Positions 1-4,598 of a stretch of DNA of 6,034 nt are shown here, piece by piece (the first letter of the stretch is position 1; each line of letters starts with the position of its first letter). A model generated the notes under the pieces. It saw nothing but the letters and a program-made list of their open reading frames with translations, did no database searches and had not been told where the DNA came from. This stretch comes from Deltaproteobacteria bacterium UBA6967. GTDB taxonomy: Bacteria; SAR324; NAC60-12. The DNA lies in NCBI GenBank assembly GCA_002450295.1, contig DJYX01000274.1, forward strand, positions 1 to 6,034, written 5' to 3'. Made by a program: the position numbers and the translations under genes.

Positions 1-156
1 ATTGCGACAGCCTGGGTGTTGGGTCAGCAGTTTCCATCGCTGGCGCTCATTGGACCTCGCAGCCCCAGTGAGATTGCCACGACTTTACCAGCGATGACCG
101 TTTCTCTGAGTACCGCAGAAGTTGCCTGGTTGAACCTTGAGAGCAGTGAGCGCTAG
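1..156 (+). CDS. Aldo/keto reductase, C-terminal fragment (cut by window start)
   Basis: The first 51 codons are open from the window edge to a TAG at 154-156. The residues match the end of the aldo/keto reductase TIM barrel: 'IATAWVLGQQFPSLALIGPR' corresponds to the last barrel helix and strand before the cofactor-binding 'IPG/IGPR-(S/T)P' loop. It is followed by 'SPSEIATTL' and the usual closing segment 'LSTAEVAWLNLE'. Known family members reduce carbonyl compounds with NADPH in the cytoplasm; the substrate cannot be told because the catalytic Asp/Tyr/Lys/His lie upstream of the window. The 'S-P-S-E' after the Arg fits the region that contacts the 2'-phosphate of NADPH. No terminator hairpin was found after the stop. 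Family assignment is by recognition of this tail only. Confidence 0.8.
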   Translation: MATAWVLGQQFPSLALIGPRSPSEIATTLPAMTVSLSTAEVAWLNLESSER

Positions 157-178
157 GGAATTGTAGAGAGTAGTGAGC
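139..178 (+). repeat. Short imperfect direct repeat at the reductase stop codon
   Basis: GAGAGCAGTGAGC (139-151) recurs as GAGAGTAGTGAGC (166-178) with one mismatch and a 27-base period. The first copy encodes the last residues of the reductase and the second lies just after the stop. It could be a small tandem duplication; no function is suggested. Confidence 0.4.
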
Positions 179-370
179 CGATTTGGCAGTCTTACGATGT
201 TCTTGAAAAAGGAAGGACGAGCAGCCTCAATGGGAGGTACTTCTGGAACTGTAAGTGTAGAGGTTGTCTGAACCCAACCAGGGCATCGTAGCAAGGGGAG
301 GAGCATTATTGATTGGCCACGGAGATTCGGGCATGAAAGCAGAACCCGCTGGCACTGTTGTTCTCCAATT
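157..370. other. Intergenic stretch without a supported gene
   Basis: No reading frame here has a Shine-Dalgarno site or recognisable protein content. Open frames on both strands cross either the reductase end or the conserved element at 371-424, which argues that they are chance frames. No hairpin with a T tract was seen, so the terminator of the reductase gene is not identified. Confidence 0.5.
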
Positions 371-424
371 ACCTGCACGCTGCAGGTCGTGCTCAGAACG
401 TGGCATGACCCCAATTGGTTTCAG
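371..424 (-). promoter_or_regulatory. Conserved palindromic 3' element, copy 1
   Basis: Lying 15 bases after the stop of the small membrane protein gene, this element matches 3217-3269 at 44 of 54 positions, more than the coding region itself. It holds the perfect palindrome CCAATTGG (411-418) and the inverted repeat ACCTGC-N5-GCAGGT (371-387; 7-bp stem in this copy). GCACG and CGTGC inside it could form a competing hairpin. No T tract follows, so it is not a standard intrinsic terminator. It could be an RNA structure, a protein-binding site or a recombination site. Confidence 0.55.
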
Positions 425-439
425 ACAATGCGAGATTTT

Positions 440-562
440 TTACTGGATAGCTGGTACTTGGAGTAGGCTTTCCAGTACGGCCAGAGAAATAAAGACTAAG
501 CCCATATAGGCGGTCCAAATTGCAATGTTTCGATTGGTTTTATCAGATTGTCCATACTGCAT
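440..562 (-). CDS. Small single-span membrane protein, 40 residues, copy 1 (family not recognised)
   Basis: The start ATG (560-562) follows AGAGG with a 4-base gap; the stop TAA is at 440-442. The protein has a polar N-terminus (MQYGQSDKTNRN, 1-12), one hydrophobic segment from about Ile13 to Leu30, and a short tail with Glu31 ending in QVPAIQ. It would sit in the inner membrane as a single helix; there is no signal peptidase or lipobox site. A second gene at 3080-3202 encodes a gapless paralogue of the same length with 22 of 40 identical residues. Conserved parts are MQ-aromatic-GQ-S/T-D-x-TN, a mid-span WT, SLAVLE, and QVPA-I/V-Q. At least eight conserved residues use different synonymous codons in the two copies, which supports selection on protein. 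I do not recognise the family. The size would fit an accessory subunit of a membrane complex, but nothing here names a partner. Confidence 0.72.
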   Translation of the reverse strand: MQYGQSDKTNRNIAIWTAYMGLVFISLAVLESLLQVPAIQ

Positions 563-584
563 GTTGCCTCTTTGAAATTGGTTG
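563..584 (-). promoter_or_regulatory. Conserved leader and ribosome binding site, copy 1
   Basis: The 22 bases before the start codon read CAACCAAT-N4-AAGAGGCAAC on the minus strand and match the other copy at 19 positions. AGAGG (567-571) is the Shine-Dalgarno site, 4 bases from the ATG, which is close but identical in both copies. It fixes the start of the 40-residue gene. Confidence 0.65.
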
Positions 585-737
585 TTTGGCGCAAAGTGAA
601 TGTGACATTAACCTATCAGGCATTTCAAAAAACTCGGAGGACAACGGGGGGAGACTCGAAAAGTGAACCTATGGGCAGCTAGTCAGTTGGTCTTGTCCCT
701 TCGAACTAACTCAAACCTTGATCGGAGGTAAAGAAAT

Positions 738-1112
738 ATGACGAAAGGAGAAGCATTTGATAAGGCATGGCGCCGAGCTATTCAGAAAGGGGATTTCGCT
801 TTGTATGATGAAATCGTGCATCCTGATTATGAGTCTGTGAATCATGGTGTGAAGTTAGATAAAAACACGAGCAAACGTGTTTTATTGAAGCGTAAAGGCA
901 AAGTGATCATGGGGCCCTATGAAGTGCTTTACGAGAATGATGAATTCTTGTGTATTCAGCGGTTTTCAAGAGTAAATAAGTATGTGCACATCTCAATGTT
1001 GTCTGGTGTGCATTATAAGTTTGGGAAGGTGATTGGCCAACAAACCATGCGAGAGCAGTTGGATTATGATCCCAGTGAAGGGCAGGATTGGAACTGGGAA
1101 GACTACGAGTAA
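738..1112 (+). CDS. NTF2/SnoaL-like domain protein
   Basis: This is a 124-residue cytoplasmic protein with no signal peptide or membrane span. The ATG at 738 follows a strong GGAGG (724-728) with a 9-base gap. The N-terminal helix (residues 1-25, 'AWRRAIQKGDFALYDEIVHP') and the 'HPDYESVNHG' segment (28-37) resemble the start of SnoaL/DUF4440-type NTF2 folds, where a helix pair is followed by 'hPDY'. The middle has alternating hydrophobic strands (residues 55-98), as expected for the curved sheet. The C-terminus is acidic and aromatic ('SEGQDWNWEDYE', 113-124), which is not part of the fold core. NTF2-like proteins are isomerases, hydrolases or ligand binders, so no reaction can be given. It leads a run of four same-strand genes; the next begins 15 bases after its stop. 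The fold call is by recognition and moderately sure. Confidence 0.75.
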   Translation: MTKGEAFDKAWRRAIQKGDFALYDEIVHPDYESVNHGVKLDKNTSKRVLLKRKGKVIMGPYEVLYENDEFLCIQRFSRVNKYVHISMLSGVHYKFGKVIGQQTMREQLDYDPSEGQDWNWEDYE

Positions 1113-1127
1113 TGGGCACATGAAACT

Positions 1128-1565
1128 ATGAACAAACGAATCTTGCTCTTGCTATGCTTGCTAATCCTGGGTTCGCAAGTTTTTGGATTTGAAGAAGAGG
1201 ACTTGGACAAGTTTCTGAGAACCAATCAGTGTGTCAATTGTGATCTTGCTCTGGCGGACCTAACTGGCATGAATCTAAGCAAAGCCAGTTTGAGCGAAGC
1301 CGATCTGTTTGGGGTCAAGCTCAGTAACGCCGACCTGAGTGAGGCTGACCTTGTGCGAGTGAACTTGATTGAAGCCGATCTGAGTCAAACTAATTTGAGG
1401 GATGCTGACTTGAGTGGGGCTGATCTCTGGGGAGCTATCCTAATCGGGGCCGACCTGCGTGGGGCAAAGCTCAATGGAGTCGTTTTGGAATATGCGGATT
1501 TGGAACAGGCCAAATTTTGTAATACTACCATGTCGGATAGATCGATCAGAAACGATGACTGCTAG
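1128..1565 (+). CDS. Exported pentapeptide-repeat protein
   Basis: This 145-residue protein begins with MNKR and a hydrophobic core (residues 5-19), with likely signal peptidase cleavage after 'SQVFG' at residue 20, so it is expected in the periplasm or outside the cell. From residue 40 to 130 a Leu (Phe at 130) falls at every fifth position without a break. These 19 consecutive A-D/N-L-x-x type quintets should fold as a right-handed quadrilateral beta-helix of nearly five coils. The repeats are framed by a CxxC pair (Cys35, Cys38) at the front and Cys131 and Cys145 at the back, in the arrangement known from exported members with 'C-x-x-C-D-L' and 'FCNTTM' caps; disulfides are plausible after export. 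No strong Shine-Dalgarno site precedes the ATG, so translation may be coupled to the upstream gene 15 bases away. Its binding partner is unknown. Confidence 0.9.
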   Translation: MNKRILLLLCLLILGSQVFGFEEEDLDKFLRTNQCVNCDLALADLTGMNLSKASLSEADLFGVKLSNADLSEADLVRVNLIEADLSQTNLRDADLSGADLWGAILIGADLRGAKLNGVVLEYADLEQAKFCNTTMSDRSIRNDDC

Positions 1566-1589
1566 CTACACCAAAAGCCTGAATTGCTG

Positions 1590-1829
1590 ATGCCAAAGAA
1601 TCCGGATTCATCCAAGTATCTTGAACTTCCACACTCTAAGGCCTACCAGCGTCATCGCTTTGAAGAGATCCAGCACGGACGGATTTTTGTTGATCGGCAC
1701 TACTATCGCGTTTTGATTGAATCGATGGTCGGCGATCTCTATGACCCGAAACAGAAGCAGATCAAAATACTGGAAGAGGCCTGGTCAGCCTCGGAAATTT
1801 CTGCAGCCCATGATTTGGGTGAACCGTAA
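1590..1829 (+). CDS. Conserved-looking hypothetical protein, 79 residues
   Basis: The frame is open from TTG at 1584, but ATG at 1590 (MPKNPDSSKYLELPHSKAYQ...) is the more natural start; neither has a clear Shine-Dalgarno site. It starts 24 bases after the pentapeptide gene and ends 23 bases before the SDR gene, so it sits inside a tight same-strand run. The product is soluble and charged, rich in Tyr, His and Arg in its first half ('RHRFEEIQHGRIFVDRHYYR', residues 23-42). A predicted helix ends at 'KILEEAWSASEISAAHDLG'. There is no signal peptide, membrane span or Cys. I do not recognise a family. The placement and undisturbed frame make it a likely real gene; a competing frame at 1717-1926 runs into the SDR gene and is taken as a shadow. 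Confidence 0.65.
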   Translation: MPKNPDSSKYLELPHSKAYQRHRFEEIQHGRIFVDRHYYRVLIESMVGDLYDPKQKQIKILEEAWSASEISAAHDLGEP

Positions 1830-1852
1830 AGCATTCGAGAAAGGAAAAAATA

Positions 1853-2596
1853 ATGAAAGTAGGCATCACTGGAGCAGATGGAACAATTGGAACTGTCTTG
1901 CGCAATGGGTTGTCGGGGCAACATGAATTAACATCATTCACTCTGGAAGCAAATCAGGAACTTGGCTCTACAAAAATGGACCTATCCAAAAGTGCTGAGG
2001 TTGTCGGCAAGTTCTCTGGTCTGGATGCATTGATTCATTTGGCAGCAGATCCAAGTCCCGACGCACCCTGGGAAAGTGTTCAGCCAAATAATATTGAAGC
2101 AACCTACAATGCCTTCAATGAGTGTAGAAGAGCCGGGGTTGGTAAGATTATTTTTGCCAGTACGAATCATACTCAACATGGAGATACTCTCTTAACCACG
2201 ACAGAGACCCTAGATCCTTCCAAGAATAAAATTCTCTCACTATCAGATCCGACCAACCCAGATTCCTTGTACGCGGTTTCGAAGTTATTTGGTGAGAATT
2301 TAGGGAAGTACTTTTCTGAAAAATACGGCATTCAGTTTGTTGGACTCAGAATCGGCTGGGTGGTCAAAGGCAATGATCCCACGATTATGCAGGATACTCC
2401 TTCAGAAGATTACATGAGAGCCATGTACTTAAGTCATCGAGATTGTGTGCACGCTTTTAAGAGAGCATTGGAAGTGGATAAAAAATATTTACTTGCTTAC
2501 GCCATTAGCAATAACTCCCGAAAAGTCTTCGAACTCACAGAGACAATCGCTGCCCTTGATTTTCATCCGGTTGATGATGCTGAAACCTTTTTCTGA
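1853..2596 (+). CDS. NAD-dependent SDR, uronate-dehydrogenase-like
   Basis: This is a complete 247-residue Rossmann enzyme of the extended/atypical SDR (epimerase) class. The ATG follows AAGGA (1841-1845) with a 7-base gap. The nucleotide site is GITGADGTIG (residues 4-13, GxxGxxG), with Asp43 after the third strand and 'HLAAD' at 62-66. The catalytic set is Ser103 (or Thr104) in FASTNH and Y140-x-x-x-K144 in YAVSKLFGE. FASTNH, YAVSK-FGENL, LRIG and the late 'LSHRDCVHAF' and 'SNNSRKVFE' segments resemble uronate dehydrogenases, which oxidise galacturonate or glucuronate to the aldarolactone with NAD+; length also fits. An insert-like stretch (about 115-134) before the Tyr is longer than I expect, so the substrate could be another sugar or sugar acid. 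It closes the four-gene run and is followed by a weak terminator hairpin. No uronate transporter or isomerase lies nearby to confirm the pathway. Confidence 0.88.
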   Translation: MKVGITGADGTIGTVLRNGLSGQHELTSFTLEANQELGSTKMDLSKSAEVVGKFSGLDALIHLAADPSPDAPWESVQPNNIEATYNAFNECRRAGVGKIIFASTNHTQHGDTLLTTTETLDPSKNKILSLSDPTNPDSLYAVSKLFGENLGKYFSEKYGIQFVGLRIGWVVKGNDPTIMQDTPSEDYMRAMYLSHRDCVHAFKRALEVDKKYLLAYAISNNSRKVFELTETIAALDFHPVDDAETFF

Positions 2597-2607
2597 AGAA
2601 GCGAATT

Positions 2608-2633
2608 AGCCCCATCACTGAAGGGCTTTATTA
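2608..2633 (+). terminator. Weak intrinsic terminator after the SDR gene
   Basis: AGCCC (2608-2612) pairs with GGGCT (2623-2627) around a 10-base loop and is followed by TTTATTAT. The stem is only 5 bp, so termination would be modest. It begins 12 bases after the SDR stop and may also bound the minus-strand frame that ends at 2631. Confidence 0.42.
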
Positions 2634-2745
2634 TGACCCCGAGCAATGACTCTGTGATGTGACTCCAAGTCCTCGCCGAAATTCTTCAACCCACCAAGCC
2701 CCACCAGCCAAATCTTGAGAGGGTGGGGGAGTCCCCAGTTCATTA

Positions 2746-2928
2746 TCAGAATAAACGATCGTACAATCTACCTTGCTCCCTATCTCTGTAATCCACACAC
2801 TTCTGATAAGCAAATCCACCATTATATTCTCGGTCCCACCCATTTCTTGATTCACAATTCAGCAAGGCACCACAAGATGCTTGTAAAAATAAGAAACTAA
2901 TAAGGGCCATGATTACGAATAAATTCAT
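2746..2928 (-). CDS. Small lipoprotein-like exported protein, 60 residues, possibly frameshifted
   Basis: The ATG (2926-2928) follows AAGGA (2933-2937) with a 4-base gap. The N-terminus has a short hydrophobic signal (MNLFVIMALISFLFLQASC) ending at Cys19. The -1 and -2 residues (Ser, Ala) suit a lipobox, but Gln at -3 does not, so lipidation is uncertain. The mature part has Cys25 and Cys44, which could form a disulfide, and is charged and aromatic ('NGWDREYNGGFAYQKC', 29-44). The frame ends with TGA-TAA just after 'GRLYDRLF'. A different frame continues from there to a TAA at 2631 and reads like protein ('SDNELGTPPPSQDLAGGAWW'), so a one-base change near 2745-2755 may have cut a protein of about 97 residues. 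The product would be exported to the cell envelope. No family was recognised. Neighbouring genes on the plus strand converge on it. Confidence 0.55.
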   Translation of the reverse strand: MNLFVIMALISFLFLQASCGALLNCESRNGWDREYNGGFAYQKCVDYRDREQGRLYDRLF

Positions 2929-3057
2929 ACTATCCTTGCTTTGAGTTCTGCGATGGGGTTGCTCACCAGCTACTCATTCGTTTCCTTCTCCTCCCGCTAC
3001 CCTCCAAGCACATCTGATTGGCTGACATACTTGGAAGCACAAACACGCGGCTTCTAT
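2929..3057. other. Divergent intergenic region
   Basis: This stretch separates the lipoprotein-like gene (minus) from the second 40-residue gene (plus), so promoters for both should lie here. I could not pick convincing -35/-10 pairs. CTGATTGGCTGA near 3014 loosely resembles CTGATAGGTTAA upstream of copy 1 but at a different distance from the start. Confidence 0.4.
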
Positions 3058-3079
3058 CAACCAATCCCTAAGAGGCAAC
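3058..3079 (+). promoter_or_regulatory. Conserved leader and ribosome binding site, copy 2
   Basis: The leader reads CAACCAAT-N4-AAGAGGCAAC directly before the ATG. AGAGG (3071-3075) with its 4-base spacing is the same as in copy 1, and 19 of 22 bases match. The upstream CAACCAAT is conserved beyond what the ribosome needs, so it may carry a regulatory role. Confidence 0.65.
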
Positions 3080-3202
3080 ATGCAGTTTGGACAAACTGAT
3101 AATACCAACCTAATTATTGGACTCTGGACAATTTGCATCGTTGGAGTCTGTGTTTCATTAGCAGTCCTAGAAACAATAATGCAAGTGCCAGCTGTTCAGT
3201 AA
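3080..3202 (+). CDS. Small single-span membrane protein, 40 residues, copy 2 (family not recognised)
   Basis: ATG at 3080 and TAA at 3200-3202 give the same 40 residues as copy 1. The N-terminus is MQFGQTDNTN (1-10), the hydrophobic span runs from Leu11 to about Leu30 and includes Cys19 and Cys24, and the tail is ETIMQVPAVQ. Against copy 1 the ends are best kept, while the outer half of the span changes freely between hydrophobic residues. That is typical of a membrane helix whose ends and one face (WT, SLAVLE) make contacts. Substitutions are conservative (Tyr/Phe, Ser/Thr, Ile/Val, Leu/Met). There is no signal cleavage site. The conserved 3' element starts 14 bases after the stop. Alternative: the unit could be a repeat family whose ORF is incidental, but the synonymous changes and preserved ribosome binding site argue against that. 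Confidence 0.72.
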   Translation: MQFGQTDNTNLIIGLWTICIVGVCVSLAVLETIMQVPAVQ

Positions 3203-3216
3203 CCAGAGTTTCGAAT

Positions 3217-3269
3217 CTGAATCCAGCTGGGGTCAAGCCACCTCTGAGCACTACCTGCCGTGCGCAGGT
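3217..3269 (+). promoter_or_regulatory. Conserved palindromic 3' element, copy 2
   Basis: This is the counterpart of 371-424. The first palindrome is CCAGCTGG (3223-3230) against CCAATTGG in copy 1, so both central bases differ yet symmetry is kept. The second is ACCTGC-N5-GCAGGT (3253-3269), with identical arms and a changed 5-base loop. TGGGGTCA, GCCAC and TCTGAGCAC between them are identical. GCAC and GTGC can again form a competing hairpin. CAGGTGTG downstream can also pair with CATACCTG near 3305. Confidence 0.55.
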
Positions 3270-3400
3270 GTGACATTTAGCTACAGTCCTAAGAGGTTTT
3301 TTCATACCTGTAAACAACTGCCAATCAAGAGCACAGTTCAACTGCCCACGATGCATCAGCTGGGATTAGTAGTATGGATTTGTGATGCCCGACTTCCCCC
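3270..3400. other. Intergenic stretch without a supported gene
   Basis: It lies between the 3' element of copy 2 and the stop of the convergent DUF3303-like gene. CCTAAGAGG followed by six T (about 3290-3302) has only a 3-bp stem and is too weak to call a terminator. A minus-strand open frame through here overlaps the conserved unit and is treated as chance. Confidence 0.4.
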
Positions 3401-3670
3401 TCAGTTCTGTGTAGGAAATCTTTGCACCACTGGTGTAATTTCCCAATGACCTAGTTCGAGTACACCATCAAACGCCTCATCAATGGCTTCCATCGTATCT
3501 GATTCAATGACCATGTAAGCTGTGTGTTCCAATCTATTGTTATACATGGCATGCAGTTTCACTCCTTTGTCAGCTAATCCCTGTACTGCAGACTGGGTTT
3601 TCTGAAGTTTTTCCTCATTGTGAGCATGGCAGGTCGCATAATCGTGGGTTTGCCTGATGATGAATAACAT
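3401..3670 (-). CDS. DUF3303-like small alpha/beta-barrel protein
   Basis: The frame is open from an ATG at 3691, but the ATG at 3668-3670 is preferred: GGGAG (3677-3681) lies 6 bases before it, and the protein then begins MLFIIRQTHD, the usual first strand. The 89-residue product has the pattern of small dimeric ferredoxin-like barrels such as DUF3303: a first strand with 'RQTHDYATC' (6-14), a helix (about 19-34), 'GVKLHAMYNNRLEHTAYMVIE' strands (36-56), a second helix 'TMEAIDEAFDGV' (59-70) and a last strand 'HWEITPVVQ' (75-83). No catalytic role is established for this group; His9, Cys14, His16 and His49 could form a ligand or metal site, which is inference. It is a single gene facing the small membrane protein unit. 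Its upstream region (3700-3780) is AT-rich and probably holds its promoter, but no clear -35/-10 pair stood out. Confidence 0.72.
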   Translation of the reverse strand: MLFIIRQTHDYATCHAHNEEKLQKTQSAVQGLADKGVKLHAMYNNRLEHTAYMVIESDTMEAIDEAFDGVLELGHWEITPVVQRFPTQN

Positions 3671-3782
3671 TGAATTCTCCCAAGTGGCCAAAGGTGATTC
3701 AAAAAACTACCAATGTATAGACAAGCAAATCTATATCCTTTATTTCAATGTTGGAACCCTTGTCTTGTTTCAGAACCTATAG

Positions 3783-4367
3783 CAGGTTTGGGAATCCTAT
3801 CCAGATCGGCAACTTTCACATCTGTACCAATTCATTAGCTGGACAGGCTCAAGACCTTCGGAAGCGTTGAAACTCCTTTGGAAGGATGTTGATTTTGATC
3901 TGCAGAACTATACCAAGCGGGATACCAAGAGTGGTAAGACCTTGACCCAGCCGATGAATGAGAAGGTGCATGAGGTGCTGTTGCGTCAGAGGGGACTGCT
4001 GAATAGTAGTTCAGCAGAATTGCAGGGGAGTTCTTATGTTTTTCCGGCAAGCGATGGTGGTTTGCGAAGATTAGATAGTTTGAAGAAGCGATTCAGCCAA
4101 CTGAGAGATCTAGCTGGTATCCCAATAGAGTTCAGACCAAATTACTGCCTACGAGACACGATTGCTTCGATGATGTTGTCAAATGGAGCAACGTTGGCTG
4201 AAGTCGCTTACCAGTTAGGACATGCCCCAGGCTCACCGATGACTCGCCGCTACGCCAAATTCATTCCAGCCGCTCAACAAAGTATTGCCAATAAGGCTCA
4301 GGAGGCGATAAATTCTTTGTTGGAGCCACGAGAGGAGACTAGCCGAACTTCCCTCTTACACGGTTGA
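3783..4367 (+). pseudogene. Tyrosine recombinase (phage-type integrase), catalytic domain only, 5' end missing
   Basis: The frame is open for 194 codons after an in-frame TAG at 3780-3782. Numbered from 3783, it holds the full catalytic core: Arg24 in 'SWTGSRPSEALKLLW', a lysine in the beta-hairpin 'TKSGK' (Lys49 or Lys52), box II 'YCLRDTIAS' with Arg124, His147 in 'YQLGHAPGSP', and the nucleophile Tyr157 in 'TRRYAKF'. The usual His of box II (H-x-x-R) is Tyr121 here. Recombination by such enzymes joins DNA through a 3'-phosphotyrosine. The N-terminal arm/core-binding domain (about 100-180 residues in relatives) is absent, no ATG or GTG precedes box I, and a TTG at 3867 would start after Arg24. 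The gene is therefore most likely a remnant of an integrated element. It ends 80 bases before an esterase relic. No att core or flanking direct repeat was found. Confidence 0.85.
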
Positions 4368-4447
4368 ACAGATGTTCAAACCCAACTAACCATACGCCCC
4401 GCAAACATCCTACAGTTCTTACAAAAAGGTATTTAAGAAAAGTACTG

Positions 4448-4598
4448 ATGAAAATCATCCTTTGTTATGGCGACTCGAACAGGTAGGGACATAGTCCACG
4501 CGACAAATACCGCTATGGCCCAAATTGAAGATGAACGAGAGCACTCTAAAATTAGTCGGGAGATCAATTTAAGGAATTTACCAGGTAATCTTGAGTAG
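4448..4598 (+). pseudogene. Decayed 5' fragment of an SGNH/GDSL esterase
   Basis: From the ATG at 4448 the frame reads MKIILCYGDSNR, then a stop, then G-H-S-P-R-D-K-Y-R-Y-G-P-N. The first part is the block I motif of SGNH/GDSL hydrolases ('ILCYGDSNTWG'), where GDS carries the nucleophilic Ser10. AGG-TAG stands where ACG-TGG (Thr-Trp) is expected. Further on, AAT-TGA-AGA-TGA-ACG fits the family 'N/D-V-R-W-T' with Trp changed to a stop, and CTC-TAA-AAT-TAG-TCG-GGA-GAT fits 'L-E-N-E-L-G-D'. After about 4576 similarity needs a shift to 'LPGNLE', comparable to 'LNGRT'. Intact relatives run to about 210 residues and hydrolyse or transfer acyl esters; the Asn block and Asp-His block are not found downstream. 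A 43-codon ORF at 4467-4598 in another frame lacks a ribosome binding site and is explained by this relic. Confidence 0.72.

Larger units (their letters stand above)
371..584 (-). repeat. Duplicated unit, copy 1: leader, 40-residue membrane protein, structured 3' element
   Basis: On the minus strand this 214-base unit aligns end to end with 3058-3269 on the plus strand. The parts are a 22-base leader (19/22 identical), a 123-base ORF (about 86/123 identical, no gaps), a 15-base spacer, and a 54-base 3' element (44/54 identical counting one gap). Similarity falls away on both sides: upstream of CAACCAAT and downstream of GCAGGT. The two units are in opposite orientation about 2.5 kb apart, enclosing the four-gene run and the lipoprotein gene. 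The comparison was made by eye. Confidence 0.8.
3058..3269 (+). repeat. Duplicated unit, copy 2: leader, 40-residue membrane protein, structured 3' element
   Basis: This 212-base unit is the plus-strand counterpart of 371-584. Leader, ORF, spacer and 3' element occur in the same order and at the same lengths, apart from one base less in the spacer and one in the element. The pair forms a diverged inverted repeat around 585-3057. The DNA divergence in the coding part (about 30 percent) shows the duplication is old, or that the two were acquired separately. Confidence 0.8.

Noticed and set aside
371..387. Intrinsic terminator for the first small gene
   Set aside because: The stem is good, but no T tract follows in either copy, so the element was listed as a conserved structured site instead.
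85..414. 109-residue minus-strand open frame
   Set aside because: It overlaps the aldo/keto reductase end and the conserved 3' element, has no ribosome binding site and no recognisable protein content.
264..509. 81-residue plus-strand open frame starting at TTG
   Set aside because: It runs antisense through the 40-residue gene and its conserved element. The paralogue's antisense strand does not keep this frame as a gene, and the start has no Shine-Dalgarno site.
371..3269. Integron cassette with attC-like sites, suggested by the palindromic 3' elements and the nearby tyrosine recombinase
   Set aside because: There is no GTTRRRY/RYYYAAC core pair at the element ends, and the recombinase lacks an integron-specific insert and is truncated.
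3114..3356. 80-residue minus-strand open frame
   Set aside because: It is antisense to the second 40-residue gene and crosses the conserved element. Conservation between the copies follows the other strand's codons.
4467..4598. 43-codon ORF as a small gene
   Set aside because: It has no ribosome binding site, and the same bases read as an SGNH esterase start in the neighbouring frame. It is an accident of the decayed gene.
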